Shown: one piece after another, positions 23,246-32,925 of the stretch | Layout: every line of letters starts with the position of its first letter | Position numbering within the stretch: position 1 is the stretch's first letter | Assembly (NCBI RefSeq): GCF_000204195.1 | Contig: NZ_AFBG01000024.1 | Coordinates: 157,810 to 221,809 of the forward strand | Direction of reading: 5' to 3' | Length of the DNA stretch: 64,000 bases | From: Acidovorax radicis N35 | Lineage (GTDB): Bacteria > Pseudomonadota > Gammaproteobacteria > Burkholderiales > Burkholderiaceae_C | Position numbers and translations under genes: made by a program | The notes under the pieces: generated by a model | The model's input: only the letters and a program-made list of their open reading frames with translations | What the model was told of the DNA's origin: nothing | Databases searched by the model: none

Positions 23246-24078
23246 ACGCCACCGGCCAATGGCCTGACCCGCTGATCGTCACCGTGGCGCCCAACGGCGC
23301 CTACAAGCTGCCCAGCGACCACCCCGCCGTGCCGACCACGCCGGCCACGCTGGCCGCCACCGCCAAGGCCTGCCTGGAGGCCGGCGCGGCCATGATCCAC
23401 ATGCACATCCGCGACGCCCAGGGCCGCCACAGCCTGGACGTGGAGGGCTACCGCGAAGCCCAGCGCGTGGTGCAGCACGCCGTGGGCGATGCCATGGTGG
23501 TGCAGGTCACGAGCGAAGCCGCGGGCGTGTACCGCGCCCCGGCGCAGATCGCGATGGTCGAGGCGCTGCAGCCCGAGGCCGTGTCCATCGGCCTGCGCGA
23601 GATCGACCAACCCGAGATCGGCGAGGCCGGGCTGCAGCGCTTCTTCGCCGGCCTGGTGCAGCGCCGCTGCATGGTGCAGGTCATCCTGTATGACGTGGCC
23701 GACCTGCGCCGCTGGCAGGCGCTGCGCACCAACGGCGTGGTGCCCGATGCACCGTGGTTCCTGCTGTTCGTGCTGGGCCGCTACAGCGCGGGCCAGACAT
23801 CGAGCCCGCGCGACCTGCTGCCCTTCCTGGCCGCCCACGACGGGCCCGAACCCTGGGCCGTGTGCGCGTTCGGCGCGGCCGAGAACACCTGCATCACCGC
23901 CGCCGCGGTCTTTGGCGGGCATGCCCGCGTGGGGTTCGAGAACAACCTGCTGCGCAAGGACGGCAGCACCGCACCCGACAACGCGGCGCTGGTGCGCCAG
24001 GCGGTCGAGGCCGCGGCCGCGCTGGGGCGGCCGCTGGCCACGGCGCAGGACATCCGCCAGCGCTTCGGCGCGGGCTGA
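23242..24078 (+). CDS. BKACE (beta-keto acid cleavage enzyme, DUF849)
   Basis: A 278-residue zinc-dependent TIM-barrel enzyme. Family members condense a beta-keto acid with acetyl-CoA to release acetoacetyl-CoA and a new acyl product. The metal motif MIHMHIRD (about residues 52-59) is present, with VTSEAAG, GLREID and GHARVGFENNLL, the usual substrate-pocket landmarks. It is translationally coupled (ATGA) to the upstream dehydrogenase, which would make its keto substrate. The Bug protein follows after 88 bp. Confidence 0.88.
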   Translation: MNATGQWPDPLIVTVAPNGAYKLPSDHPAVPTTPATLAATAKACLEAGAAMIHMHIRDAQGRHSLDVEGYREAQRVVQHAVGDAMVVQVTSEAAGVYRAPAQIAMVEALQPEAVSIGLREIDQPEIGEAGLQRFFAGLVQRRCMVQVILYDVADLRRWQALRTNGVVPDAPWFLLFVLGRYSAGQTSSPRDLLPFLAAHDGPEPWAVCAFGAAENTCITAAAVFGGHARVGFENNLLRKDGSTAPDNAALVRQAVEAAAALGRPLATAQDIRQRFGAG

Positions 24079-24166
24079 GCCTCGGCCCGGCTCTGCCCAT
24101 TCTCATCACGCCATCAAACCCATCAGCCCGCGCCAGACGGGCCTTCATCCATCCGCAGGAGACACC

Positions 24167-25219
24167 ATGCAACAACACCCCACCGCCCACGCCCCCGTAC
24201 CCCAGGCCCGCCGCGCCACGCGACGCACGGCCATCCGCCTGGCGCTTGCCGTGCCCGCCACCTGGGCCCTGGCCCTGGGCACGGCAGGCCACGCCGTGGC
24301 CCAGACGGCCCCAGCCGCCTTCCCCACCAAGACCATCCGCTTCGTGGTGCCCTACCCGCCCGGCGGCCCCACGGACCTGATGGCGCGCATGCTGCAGCCC
24401 GAGCTGCAAAGCCGCCTGGGCGTGACCGTGGTGGTGGACAACAAGGGCGGCGCGGGCGGCAACTCCGGCAGCGCCGAGGTGGCCAAGCAGGCGCCCGCCG
24501 ACGGCCACACCCTGCTGCTGGCCGCCAGCGGCCCGATGGCGGTGAACCCGTCGCTGTACGCCAGCATGCCCTTCAACCCGCTGGTCGACCTGGTGCCCGT
24601 GGTGCAGCTGTCAGCCTTTCCGCTGGTGCTGGAAGTGCACCCCTCGCTGGGCGTCAAGACCCTGCCGGAGCTGATCGCCATGGCCAAGGCGGGCAAGCCG
24701 GTGCTGAGCTTTGCATCGGCTGGCAATGGCACGCCGCAGCACCTGGCGGGCGAGCTGTTCAACACCATGGCCCACGTGAAGATGGGCCACATTCCGTACC
24801 GCGGCGCGGGCCCGGCGCTCAACGACCTGCTGGGCGGGCAGGTGAACGTGATGTTCGACATCGTGGGCAGCTCGCTGCCGCACATCCAGTCGGGCAAGCT
24901 CATCCCGCTGGCGGTCACGTCGGCCGAGCGCGCCAAGGTGCTGCCCAACGTGCCCACCATGGCCGAGGCGGGCGTCTCCGGCTACCAGATCACCGGCTGG
25001 CACGGCATCGCCGTGCGTGCGGGCACGCCGCAGGCCATCGTGGACAAGCTCAACGCCACGGTGAATGCGATCTTCAAGGAGCCCGCCTTCCGCGCCAAGT
25101 GGGAGGCCATCGGCACGCCGGTGGTGGCAGGCACGGCCGCGGACTTCGGCGCACTGATCAAGTCCGACGCGCAGCGCCTGGGCAAACTGGTGCGCGATGC
25201 GGGCGTGACGATGGATTGA
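24167..25219 (+). CDS. Tripartite tricarboxylate transporter binding protein (Bug family)
   Basis: A 350-residue periplasmic solute receptor. The signal region (RRATRRTAIRLALAVPATWALALGTAGHAVA|Q) has basic residues and a long hydrophobic core; TRRTAIRLAL resembles a Tat motif weakly. The mature protein shows the Bug landmarks FPTKTIRFVVPYPPGGPTD, GGAGGNSGSAEVAKQAPADGHTLL and HIPYRGAGPALNDLLGG. AGGAGA precedes ATG 24167. No TctA/TctB membrane genes are adjacent. It probably binds the substrate of the upstream dehydrogenase/BKACE pathway. Confidence 0.92.
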   Translation: MQQHPTAHAPVPQARRATRRTAIRLALAVPATWALALGTAGHAVAQTAPAAFPTKTIRFVVPYPPGGPTDLMARMLQPELQSRLGVTVVVDNKGGAGGNSGSAEVAKQAPADGHTLLLAASGPMAVNPSLYASMPFNPLVDLVPVVQLSAFPLVLEVHPSLGVKTLPELIAMAKAGKPVLSFASAGNGTPQHLAGELFNTMAHVKMGHIPYRGAGPALNDLLGGQVNVMFDIVGSSLPHIQSGKLIPLAVTSAERAKVLPNVPTMAEAGVSGYQITGWHGIAVRAGTPQAIVDKLNATVNAIFKEPAFRAKWEAIGTPVVAGTAADFGALIKSDAQRLGKLVRDAGVTMD

Positions 25220-25278
25220 CTGAGGCCGCGGGCGTTGCGCGTCAGGTGTTGCGAGGCGCCGTGCACCCCACTGCTGCA

Positions 25279-25318
25279 CGCCAGGCTGGCGCCTTGCAGG
25301 CGCAGGTGGCGCCTGGCG
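25279..25318. terminator. Hairpin between convergent Bug and DUF3592 genes
   Basis: CGCCAGGC (25279-25286) pairs with GCCTGGCG (25311-25318), with further internal pairing. No clear T-run, but the position between convergent stops fits a terminator. Confidence 0.45.
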
Positions 25319-25322
25319 ATAT

Positions 25323-25781
25323 CTAGGCGGGAACGCGGGGGCGTAGGCGCAGAAGCAACCAGCCCGCCGCCATGCCCACGGCACTGAACAGCAGCCACAC
25401 AGCGCCCAAGAAAATCTTCAGGGTATTGGAGCTGCTGATCTCAGCCCGCGAAGGGCTATTGGCGGGATAGCGCACGGTGACGGTGTCACCCACATCGTGC
25501 ACCGCCTGCAGCTGCCGCACCAGCGAGTCCGTGAACCGCACGGTGCGGCCATCGCTCGCCACAAACTCGACGACGCTTTTCTTGCCATGGGCTTGCCGGC
25601 TTGAGGCCCCTGTCACCACGCTTTCGTGCGCCACCACGCGGCCTTTGGCGCTGCGCGTGTCGCCCACCAGATGCAAGCTCGTGGCCAGCAGCCAGCTGGC
25701 GGCTACCGCAGTCAGTGCGCCGGGCACCAGCAGCAGCCAGCCGAGAAGGCCGAAAAAGCAGCGAAAGGATGTGGAGCGCAT
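25323..25781 (-). CDS. DUF3592-type membrane protein
   Basis: A 152-residue protein with two transmembrane helices (FFGLLGWLLLVPGALTAVAASWLL near the N-terminus and IFLGAVWLLFSAVGMAAGWLLL near the C-terminus) that flank an extracytoplasmic beta-rich domain (GRVVAHE...VEFVASDGRTVRFTD...GDTVTVRYPANSP). This is the usual layout of DUF3592 proteins, whose function is unknown. It is a single gene, convergent with the Bug gene. Confidence 0.75.
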   Translation of the reverse strand: MRSTSFRCFFGLLGWLLLVPGALTAVAASWLLATSLHLVGDTRSAKGRVVAHESVVTGASSRQAHGKKSVVEFVASDGRTVRFTDSLVRQLQAVHDVGDTVTVRYPANSPSRAEISSSNTLKIFLGAVWLLFSAVGMAAGWLLLRLRPRVPA

Positions 25782-25823
25782 GCCCGCGATTGTGAGGGTT
25801 GGTACTGTCAGCGGCGCGCCGGG

Positions 25824-26744
25824 TCAGTACCCCCGCCCGGGGTCCACGGTGCCTGCCACCGCCTCGCCGCGCTCCATCGCCGCCATCTTGCGCGTGATCT
25901 GCGCAATGCTCTCTTTCCGCATGGTACGGGCCGAAGTGTGGGGCGTGGCGGTGATCTTCGGGTGCAGCCAGAACGGGTGCCCGACCGGCAAAGGCTCGGT
26001 GCGGAACACATCCAGCGTGGCGCCCGCGATGTGGCCGTTGTCGATCATCGCCAGCAGGTCCTCTTCGACCAAGTGCGCGCCCCGCGCCACGTTGACCACA
26101 TAGCCCCCGGGCTGCAGGCGTGACAGCGTGTCGCGGTTGATGATGTCCTGCGTGTCGGGCGTGAGCGGCAGCAGGTTGACCAGCACGCGGCTGGCGGCCA
26201 GGAAATCGTCAAAGCCCTCTGCGCCGCTGAAACCGCGCACGCCGTCCACCGCCTTGGGAGACCGGCTCCAGCCGTTCACCGGAAAGTCGAAATGTGCCAG
26301 CGCCCGCGCCACGCGCTCGCCCAGCACGCCCAGGCCCATCACGCCCACCGGGAACTCCGAGCGCACCCGCGGCCGGCGAAAGCCCCAGCGGCCGGCGCGC
26401 ATGTCGCCCTCGTAAGCGTCCAGCTCGCGGAAATGGCGCACCACCGCGTGGCACACGTATTCGGCCATCTGCACCGCCATGCCGCCGTCGTCGATGCGCA
26501 CGATCTGGCAGCCAGCGGGGATGCGCAGCTTGAGCAGCGCGTCCACCCCTGCGCCGATGTTGAACAGCGCCCGCAAGGCAGGCTGCTCGTCCAGAAACTG
26601 CTGGGGCGGCGCCCAGACCACGGCGTAGTCGGCCTGCGGTGCCCCCGGCTGCCACACGCTGATGTGGGCATGGGGCAAGGCAGCGGCAAGCCCCTGCAGC
26701 CAGGGCTCGATCTTGGTGTCGGTACAGCAAAGGGTGATGTTCAT
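25824..26744 (-). CDS. ghrA: Glyoxylate/hydroxypyruvate reductase A
   Basis: A 306-residue D-2-hydroxyacid dehydrogenase that reduces glyoxylate and hydroxypyruvate with NAD(P)H in the cytoplasm. The nucleotide motif GVMGLGVLGERVA lies near residue 135. Catalytic residues can be seen: Arg in VNVARGAHLV, Glu in DVFRTEPLP and His in TATPHTSA. Length and motifs match GhrA. It lies downstream of mccA in the same direction, but a palindromic repeat (26835-26922) separates them, so it is probably its own unit. Confidence 0.9.
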   Translation of the reverse strand: MNITLCCTDTKIEPWLQGLAAALPHAHISVWQPGAPQADYAVVWAPPQQFLDEQPALRALFNIGAGVDALLKLRIPAGCQIVRIDDGGMAVQMAEYVCHAVVRHFRELDAYEGDMRAGRWGFRRPRVRSEFPVGVMGLGVLGERVARALAHFDFPVNGWSRSPKAVDGVRGFSGAEGFDDFLAASRVLVNLLPLTPDTQDIINRDTLSRLQPGGYVVNVARGAHLVEEDLLAMIDNGHIAGATLDVFRTEPLPVGHPFWLHPKITATPHTSARTMRKESIAQITRKMAAMERGEAVAGTVDPGRGY

Positions 26745-26834
26745 GCGGTCAAGGGTAACTGCATTGGCGCCGCTCGGATGTCGCGCACGGGTTGCGGTGG
26801 AGCCGTGTGGTACCCCGCACCTCTATGGATTGCA

Positions 26835-26922
26835 TCCTTCGATACCGTTCGGGCTGAGCTTGTCGAAGCCTTGCGCGGCGCTTAGACAAGCTCAGCGTGA
26901 ACGGGTTTTTATCGAGGGAAGG
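26835..26922. repeat. Palindromic REP-like element (TTCGACAAGCTCAG type)
   Basis: CCGTTCGGGCTGAGCTTGTC on the left pairs with GACAAGCTCAGCGTGAACGG on the right except for 3 bases. The outer arms CCTTC..GATA and TATCGAGGGAAGG also pair. CTGAGCTTGTCGAA-type palindromes are widespread intergenic repeats in proteobacteria. It lies between mccA and ghrA and may also end the mccA transcript. Confidence 0.75.
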
Positions 26923-26945
26923 CCAAGGGGTGTCACGCCGGCGGC

Positions 26946-28973
26946 TTAGGCCGCCACCGTCACCGCCAGCTTGAGCAGCTCCGCCCCTTCCGTCACCTGG
27001 TCGCCGGGCGCGTACAGAAGCTCCTGCACCACGCCGTCGGCCGGTGCCGCAATCGTGTGCTCCATCTTCATGGCTTCCATCACCGCCAGCGGCTGGCCCT
27101 TGGTGACGGCATCGCCCGCCTTCACGGCAAACGACACCACCTTGCCGGGCATGGGGGCCGTGAGCCGCCCGCCCTCGGCCGCAGCCTCGCCCGCATGCGC
27201 CAGCAGGTCGATGGCGGTGATCTGCGTCGCGCCGCGGGGCGTGAACACATGGTCCACCTCGCCCTGGGCGTACACCGCAGCGCGGGTGCGCTGGCCGGCG
27301 AACTGCAGTTCGATGCCGCCGGCTTGTTCCGCGAACTTCAGCGGTCCTGCCACAGCGGCATCGCCCTCGCCCACTGCCAGGTGCAGCGCGCCATCGCGTT
27401 CGTAGGTGAGCCAGGCCTTGGCGTGCTCGCCGCCAAACTCGAACTCGAAGCGGCGGCGCGTGAGCGCGTGCGAATGGAAACCGTCGCGGCGGCTGAAGGG
27501 GTCCACGCCTTCGCTGGCGCGCTCATGCAGCACCGTCTGCGCCACGGCAGCCGCGGCGGCCAGGGGCAGGCCCACCGGCTCCTGGTGGAACAGCACCGCC
27601 TGCTCGCGCGGGATCAGCGCGGTGTCGAGCTGGGCACTGGCAAACGCACCGGTGCGCGCCACACGGCGCAGGAACTGCACGTTGGTCGCCAAGCCCACGA
27701 TGTGCGTCTGCGCCAGGGCCTCGTCCAGCCGCGCCAGCGCCTGCTCGCGCGTGTCGCCGTGCACGATGAGCTTGGCCACCATGGAGTCGTAGAACGGGCT
27801 GATCGCATCGCCCTGGCGCACGCCGGAGTCCACGCGCACCGCGCCCCTCTCGAACGTCACGCAGTCGGGCAGCGCATACACGTTGAGCGCGCCCGTGGCG
27901 GGCAGGAAGTTGTTGTCGGGGTTCTCCGCGCAGATGCGCGCCTCGATAGCGTGGCCTGTGATGCGCAGGTCTTGCTGCTTCACCGGCAATGGCTCGCCCG
28001 ACGCCACGCGCAGTTGCCACTCCACCAGATCGAGCCCCGTGATGGCCTCGGTCACCGGGTGCTCCACCTGCAGGCGGGTGTTCATCTCCATGAAGTAGAA
28101 CTTCATCTGGTCAGGCCGCTCGTAGCCGCCGGGCTGCTCCACGATGAACTCCACGGTGCCCGCGCCCACATAGTTCACCGCCTTGGCGGCGGCCACCGCG
28201 GCTTCGCCCATCTGCTGGCGCAGCGCGGGCGTCATGCCGGGGGCCGGGGCTTCTTCCAGCACCTTCTGGTGGCGGCGCTGCACGGAGCAGTCGCGCTCGA
28301 ACAGATAGACGCAGTTGCCGTGCGTGTCGCCAAACACCTGGATTTCGATGTGGCGCGGGCGCTGCACGTACTTTTCGACCAGTACCGCATCGTCTCCAAA
28401 GCTGTTGATGGCCTCGCGCTTGCACGATTCGAGCGCGGCGGCGAAGTCCCCGCTCTTGTCCACCGCGCGCATGCCCTTGCCGCCGCCACCCGCGCTGGCC
28501 TTGATGAGCACGGGGTAGCCAATGCGGTCGGCCTCGCGCTGCAGCAGGGCCGGGTCCTGGTCGCTGCCGTGGTAGCCGGGCACCAGCGGCACGCCGGCCT
28601 TTTCCATGAGCTGCTTGGACTCGGCCTTGAGGCCCATGTCCTTGATGGCCGAGGGTGGCGGGCCGATGAAGACCAGGCCTGCTGCCGCGCAGGCATGGGC
28701 GAAGTCTTCGTTCTCGGACAGGAAGCCGTAGCCCGGGTGGATGGCCTGTGCACCCGTGGCCTGGGCAGCCTCGATGATGCGCTCCCAGCGCAGGTAGCTG
28801 TCCTTGGGCGCGCTGCCACCGATGTGCACGGCCTCGTCGCACACGGCCACGTGCTTGGCATTGGCGTCGGCATCGGAGTACACGGCGACGGTCTTCACGC
28901 CCAGACGTTTAGCGGTCGCCGCTACACGGCAGGCGATCTCTCCGCGATTGGCGATCAAGATTTTTTTGAACAT
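26946..28973 (-). CDS. mccA: Methylcrotonyl-CoA carboxylase, biotin-containing alpha subunit
   Basis: A 675-residue acyl-CoA carboxylase subunit. The biotin carboxylase domain (1 to about 450) contains KKILIANRGEIACRV, the ATP-grasp loop KASAGGGGKGMR and FMEMNTRLQVEHPVTE. A linker and a C-terminal biotinyl domain follow, with MEAMKMEH (biotin on Lys636). It carries CO2 to the carboxyltransferase encoded by mccB at 31-32.7 kb. The assignment to methylcrotonyl-CoA rests on the mccB, hydratase and HMG-CoA lyase context. The ATG abuts the stop of the DUF4126 gene with no gap. Confidence 0.93.
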   Translation of the reverse strand: MFKKILIANRGEIACRVAATAKRLGVKTVAVYSDADANAKHVAVCDEAVHIGGSAPKDSYLRWERIIEAAQATGAQAIHPGYGFLSENEDFAHACAAAGLVFIGPPPSAIKDMGLKAESKQLMEKAGVPLVPGYHGSDQDPALLQREADRIGYPVLIKASAGGGGKGMRAVDKSGDFAAALESCKREAINSFGDDAVLVEKYVQRPRHIEIQVFGDTHGNCVYLFERDCSVQRRHQKVLEEAPAPGMTPALRQQMGEAAVAAAKAVNYVGAGTVEFIVEQPGGYERPDQMKFYFMEMNTRLQVEHPVTEAITGLDLVEWQLRVASGEPLPVKQQDLRITGHAIEARICAENPDNNFLPATGALNVYALPDCVTFERGAVRVDSGVRQGDAISPFYDSMVAKLIVHGDTREQALARLDEALAQTHIVGLATNVQFLRRVARTGAFASAQLDTALIPREQAVLFHQEPVGLPLAAAAAVAQTVLHERASEGVDPFSRRDGFHSHALTRRRFEFEFGGEHAKAWLTYERDGALHLAVGEGDAAVAGPLKFAEQAGGIELQFAGQRTRAAVYAQGEVDHVFTPRGATQITAIDLLAHAGEAAAEGGRLTAPMPGKVVSFAVKAGDAVTKGQPLAVMEAMKMEHTIAAPADGVVQELLYAPGDQVTEGAELLKLAVTVAA

Positions 28974-29693
28974 TTAGGCCACCTTGGCAGAACCAGAAAA
29001 GAAAGAAGACAAGCGCCGCACCACGGCGCGCAGAAACTTGAACAGCACCACCAGCAGCAGCACCGACACGGCCACCATCAGCACCAGCGCGATGCCGAAT
29101 GCCACCGGGTGCTGCGTGGCGAGCCACACCACGGCCACCACCAGGCCGTCTTCGAAAAAGGACAGCAGCCAGTTGGAGAACGGCTCGGGCGAGGTGTTGG
29201 CCGCGGCGCGCGTGGTCATCTTGGTGGCCATCGACGTGGCAGCCAGCGACCCGCCCAGCAAACCGGCCACGACGCCCATGGTGGCGTTGTCGGCACCGAA
29301 CACGCCCGCGGCCAGCAGAGCCCCGCCGGGCACGCGGATAACGGTGTGCACGGCGTCCCAGGCACTGTCGATCCACGGGACCTTGTCGGCAAAGAACTCG
29401 ACCAGCATCAGGCCGCCCGCCACCAGCAGCACCAGCGGGTTCTGCAGCACGTGCAGACCGGGGGGCAAGGGCATCCAGCCCATGGCCCCCATGCCGCCGA
29501 CGATGAAGACGACTGCGTACAGACGGAATCCGCTGGCCCAGCCCAGCGCGGCGGCGAGCGCCAGCAGGCTGGGCATGTCGAGTTGCGCCGTGGCACGCGC
29601 TGCGCCTGCAGCCACGTCGCGCGCGGTGCCAGCGTCGACATGCAGCCCTAGCGTGTGGAGCCACTGCACGATGTTGAACCAAAGGGTGTCCAT
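28974..29693 (-). CDS. DUF4126 membrane protein
   Basis: A 239-residue protein with four to five hydrophobic helices, including LLALAAALGWASGFRLYAVVFIVGGMGAMGW, NPLVLLVAGGLMLVEFFADKVPWIDS and a long C-terminal helix (AFGIALVLMVAVSVLLLVVLFKFL). The FFADKVPWIDSAWD and PGGALLAAGVFG motifs are those of DUF4126. Function unknown. It is embedded between the methylglutaconyl-CoA hydratase gene and mccA and abuts mccA without a gap. Such placement in leucine clusters may reflect membrane adaptation, but that is a guess. Confidence 0.83.
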   Translation of the reverse strand: MDTLWFNIVQWLHTLGLHVDAGTARDVAAGAARATAQLDMPSLLALAAALGWASGFRLYAVVFIVGGMGAMGWMPLPPGLHVLQNPLVLLVAGGLMLVEFFADKVPWIDSAWDAVHTVIRVPGGALLAAGVFGADNATMGVVAGLLGGSLAATSMATKMTTRAAANTSPEPFSNWLLSFFEDGLVVAVVWLATQHPVAFGIALVLMVAVSVLLLVVLFKFLRAVVRRLSSFFSGSAKVA

Positions 29694-29763
29694 ATCAGTC
29701 CTCCACCGCGCTCTGCACTGCCTCGGGCCTACGAGACCGCCACGGCGCCATGCCAGAGATGCC

Positions 29764-29847
29764 GAGCAAGGGCCGCCCCGCAGCGATGGCATCGTCCCCC
29801 TCCCGCGCAGCGAGAGAGGGGGAAGGCGCGAAGCGACTCAGGGGGTG
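29764..29847 (-). repeat. Gene-end repeat (CTCAGGGGG family), copy 1
   Basis: It reads GAGCAAGGGCCGCCCCGCAG at the left and GCGAAGCGACTCAGGGGGTG at the right, with an internal CCCCCTC/GAGGGGG stem. It ends 2 nt from the stop codon of the methylglutaconyl-CoA hydratase gene. Copies at 32868-32919 and 54441-54512 have the same orientation and placement. Confidence 0.7.
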
Positions 29848-29849
29848 TT

Positions 29850-30629
29850 TCATAGCCAGTTCGGCTTGCGCTTGTTCAGGAACGACTGCACGCCTTCCTT
29901 GCCTTCGTCGCTGGCGCGGATGTCCGCAATGCCCTGCACGGTGGCAGCGATCAGATCCGCGTTGATCTCGCGCTCGGCCACGTCCAGCACCAGCTTCTTG
30001 CAGGCGCGCACGGCGTGGGGGCTGGCGCTGGTCAAGGCCTTGAGCAGTTCATCGACCTTGGCGTCGAGTTGGTCTGCAGCCACCACCTCGTGAACGAAGC
30101 CGACACGGAGCGCCTCGGCGGCATCAAAGCGCTCGGCCGTCAGGAAGTAGCGGTGCGCGGCGCGGGGCCCCATGGCGCGGATCACGTAGGGGCTGATGGT
30201 GGCGGGGATGAGGCCCAGCTTCACTTCGCTGAGGCAAAAGCCCGCCGTGTCCACCGCCACCGCCATGTCGCACGCGGCCACCAGGCCCATGCCACCGGCG
30301 TACACATCGCCCTGCACACGCGCGATGGTGGGTTTGGGGCATTCGTAGATCACGCGCAGCATCTCGGCCAGCTTGCCCGCGTCGGCCACGTTCTCGTCGC
30401 GCGTGTAGTCGGCCATGCGGCGCATCCAGTTGAGGTTGGCGCCTGCGCAGAAAGCGGGGCCCTCTGCGGCCAGCACCACGGCGCGCACGTCGGGGCGGCC
30501 ACCCACTTCGGTGAAGGCCGCCGTCAGCTCGGCGATGACCTCGTCGCTGAAGGCGTTGCGGATCTCGGGCTGCTTGAGCGTGATGCGCGCCACGGCGCCG
30601 GTGTGGGTGATGGACAGGTTCTGGCTCAT
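29850..30629 (-). CDS. liuC: Methylglutaconyl-CoA hydratase (enoyl-CoA hydratase family)
   Basis: A 259-residue crotonase-fold enzyme that hydrates 3-methylglutaconyl-CoA to HMG-CoA. Landmarks: the oxyanion-hole loops FCAGANLNWM (about 60-69) and VYAGGMGLVAACDMAVA (about 106-122), and the catalytic Glu in FCLSEVKLGLIPATI. The start overlaps the DinB gene stop (ATGA). The placement between mccB and mccA makes the substrate assignment likely; a general enoyl-CoA hydratase is the alternative. Confidence 0.88.
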   Translation of the reverse strand: MSQNLSITHTGAVARITLKQPEIRNAFSDEVIAELTAAFTEVGGRPDVRAVVLAAEGPAFCAGANLNWMRRMADYTRDENVADAGKLAEMLRVIYECPKPTIARVQGDVYAGGMGLVAACDMAVAVDTAGFCLSEVKLGLIPATISPYVIRAMGPRAAHRYFLTAERFDAAEALRVGFVHEVVAADQLDAKVDELLKALTSASPHAVRACKKLVLDVAEREINADLIAATVQGIADIRASDEGKEGVQSFLNKRKPNWL

Positions 30630-31135
30630 GGCGTGGGCGGGTTTTGCAGGAAGTAGACAAGGTCCAGCTCGGGGCTGGTCTGGCCCAGGGCGGTCAACGC
30701 GGCAGTGATCTGCCCCCGGTGGTGCGTGCCGTGGTTGAACACGTGGGCCAGCGTGGCGGCAAAGGGCAACGATGCCGCCGTGCCCCGCATGGTGGTGTAG
30801 TCGAGCGTGCCGTCCCAGCGGTCTGCAGACAATGACGCGATCAGCGGTGCCCAGCGGGCAGCCCCCGCGCGCAAGCGGGCGTCGAGCTGCGCGCGGTCGC
30901 TCTCCAGCTCGGCGTCCAGCGCCACCTTGGGCGAGGTGCCTTCGGCAAAACGCACAAACCACAGATGATGCTCACCCACCAGCAGGTGGTTGAGCGTGCC
31001 GTGAATGCTTTTGAAGAACAGGCCCACATCGTGCCGGTAGGACTCTTCAGGCAGCGCCCGCACGGCGTCGAGCAGGCGCGCCGTGGCCCACACGTTGTAG
31101 CGTGCGAGCTGTGTGAAGTGGGCGACGGCGTCCAT
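30626..31135 (-). CDS. DinB-family metalloprotein
   Basis: A 169-residue four-helix-bundle protein of the DinB/YfiT superfamily. Histidines of the metal triad can be seen in HGTLNHLLVGEHHLW (about 45-59) and VFNHGTHHRGQITAAL (about 133-148). These proteins often act as thiol-dependent transferases or hydrolases, but many have no known role. It is embedded in the leucine operon between mccB (17 bp upstream) and the hydratase (ATGA overlap). A role in the pathway, for example thiol conjugate handling, is speculative. Confidence 0.82.
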   Translation of the reverse strand: MDAVAHFTQLARYNVWATARLLDAVRALPEESYRHDVGLFFKSIHGTLNHLLVGEHHLWFVRFAEGTSPKVALDAELESDRAQLDARLRAGAARWAPLIASLSADRWDGTLDYTTMRGTAASLPFAATLAHVFNHGTHHRGQITAALTALGQTSPELDLVYFLQNPPTP

Positions 31136-31152
31136 GGTGGCTCCCTGTCGGA

Positions 31153-32757
<1,605 letters not shown>

Positions 32758-32867
32758 GCAGGCTCCGTCGAATGTCGTATGGGTGGTGTGGTGGCACCGG
32801 CCGTCCGGTGGCACTGGAGGCCGCGGAGCAGGCCATGCGCGTGCCGCCGTGGAACCGGCTTCGCCGG

Positions 32868-32919
32868 GCCAGGGGCGGCGTTCCCCTCGGGGGAAGGCGC
32901 GAAGCGGCTCAGGGGGGTC
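32868..32919 (-). repeat. Gene-end repeat (CTCAGGGGG family), copy 2
   Basis: GGCGGCGTTCCCCTCGGGGG continues as AAGGCGCGAAGCGGCTCAGG. It has a TTCCCC/GGGGAA stem and ends 6 nt from the stop codon of the acyl-CoA ligase gene. Same orientation as copies 1 and 3. Confidence 0.65.
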
Positions 32920-32925
32920 ATAAGT

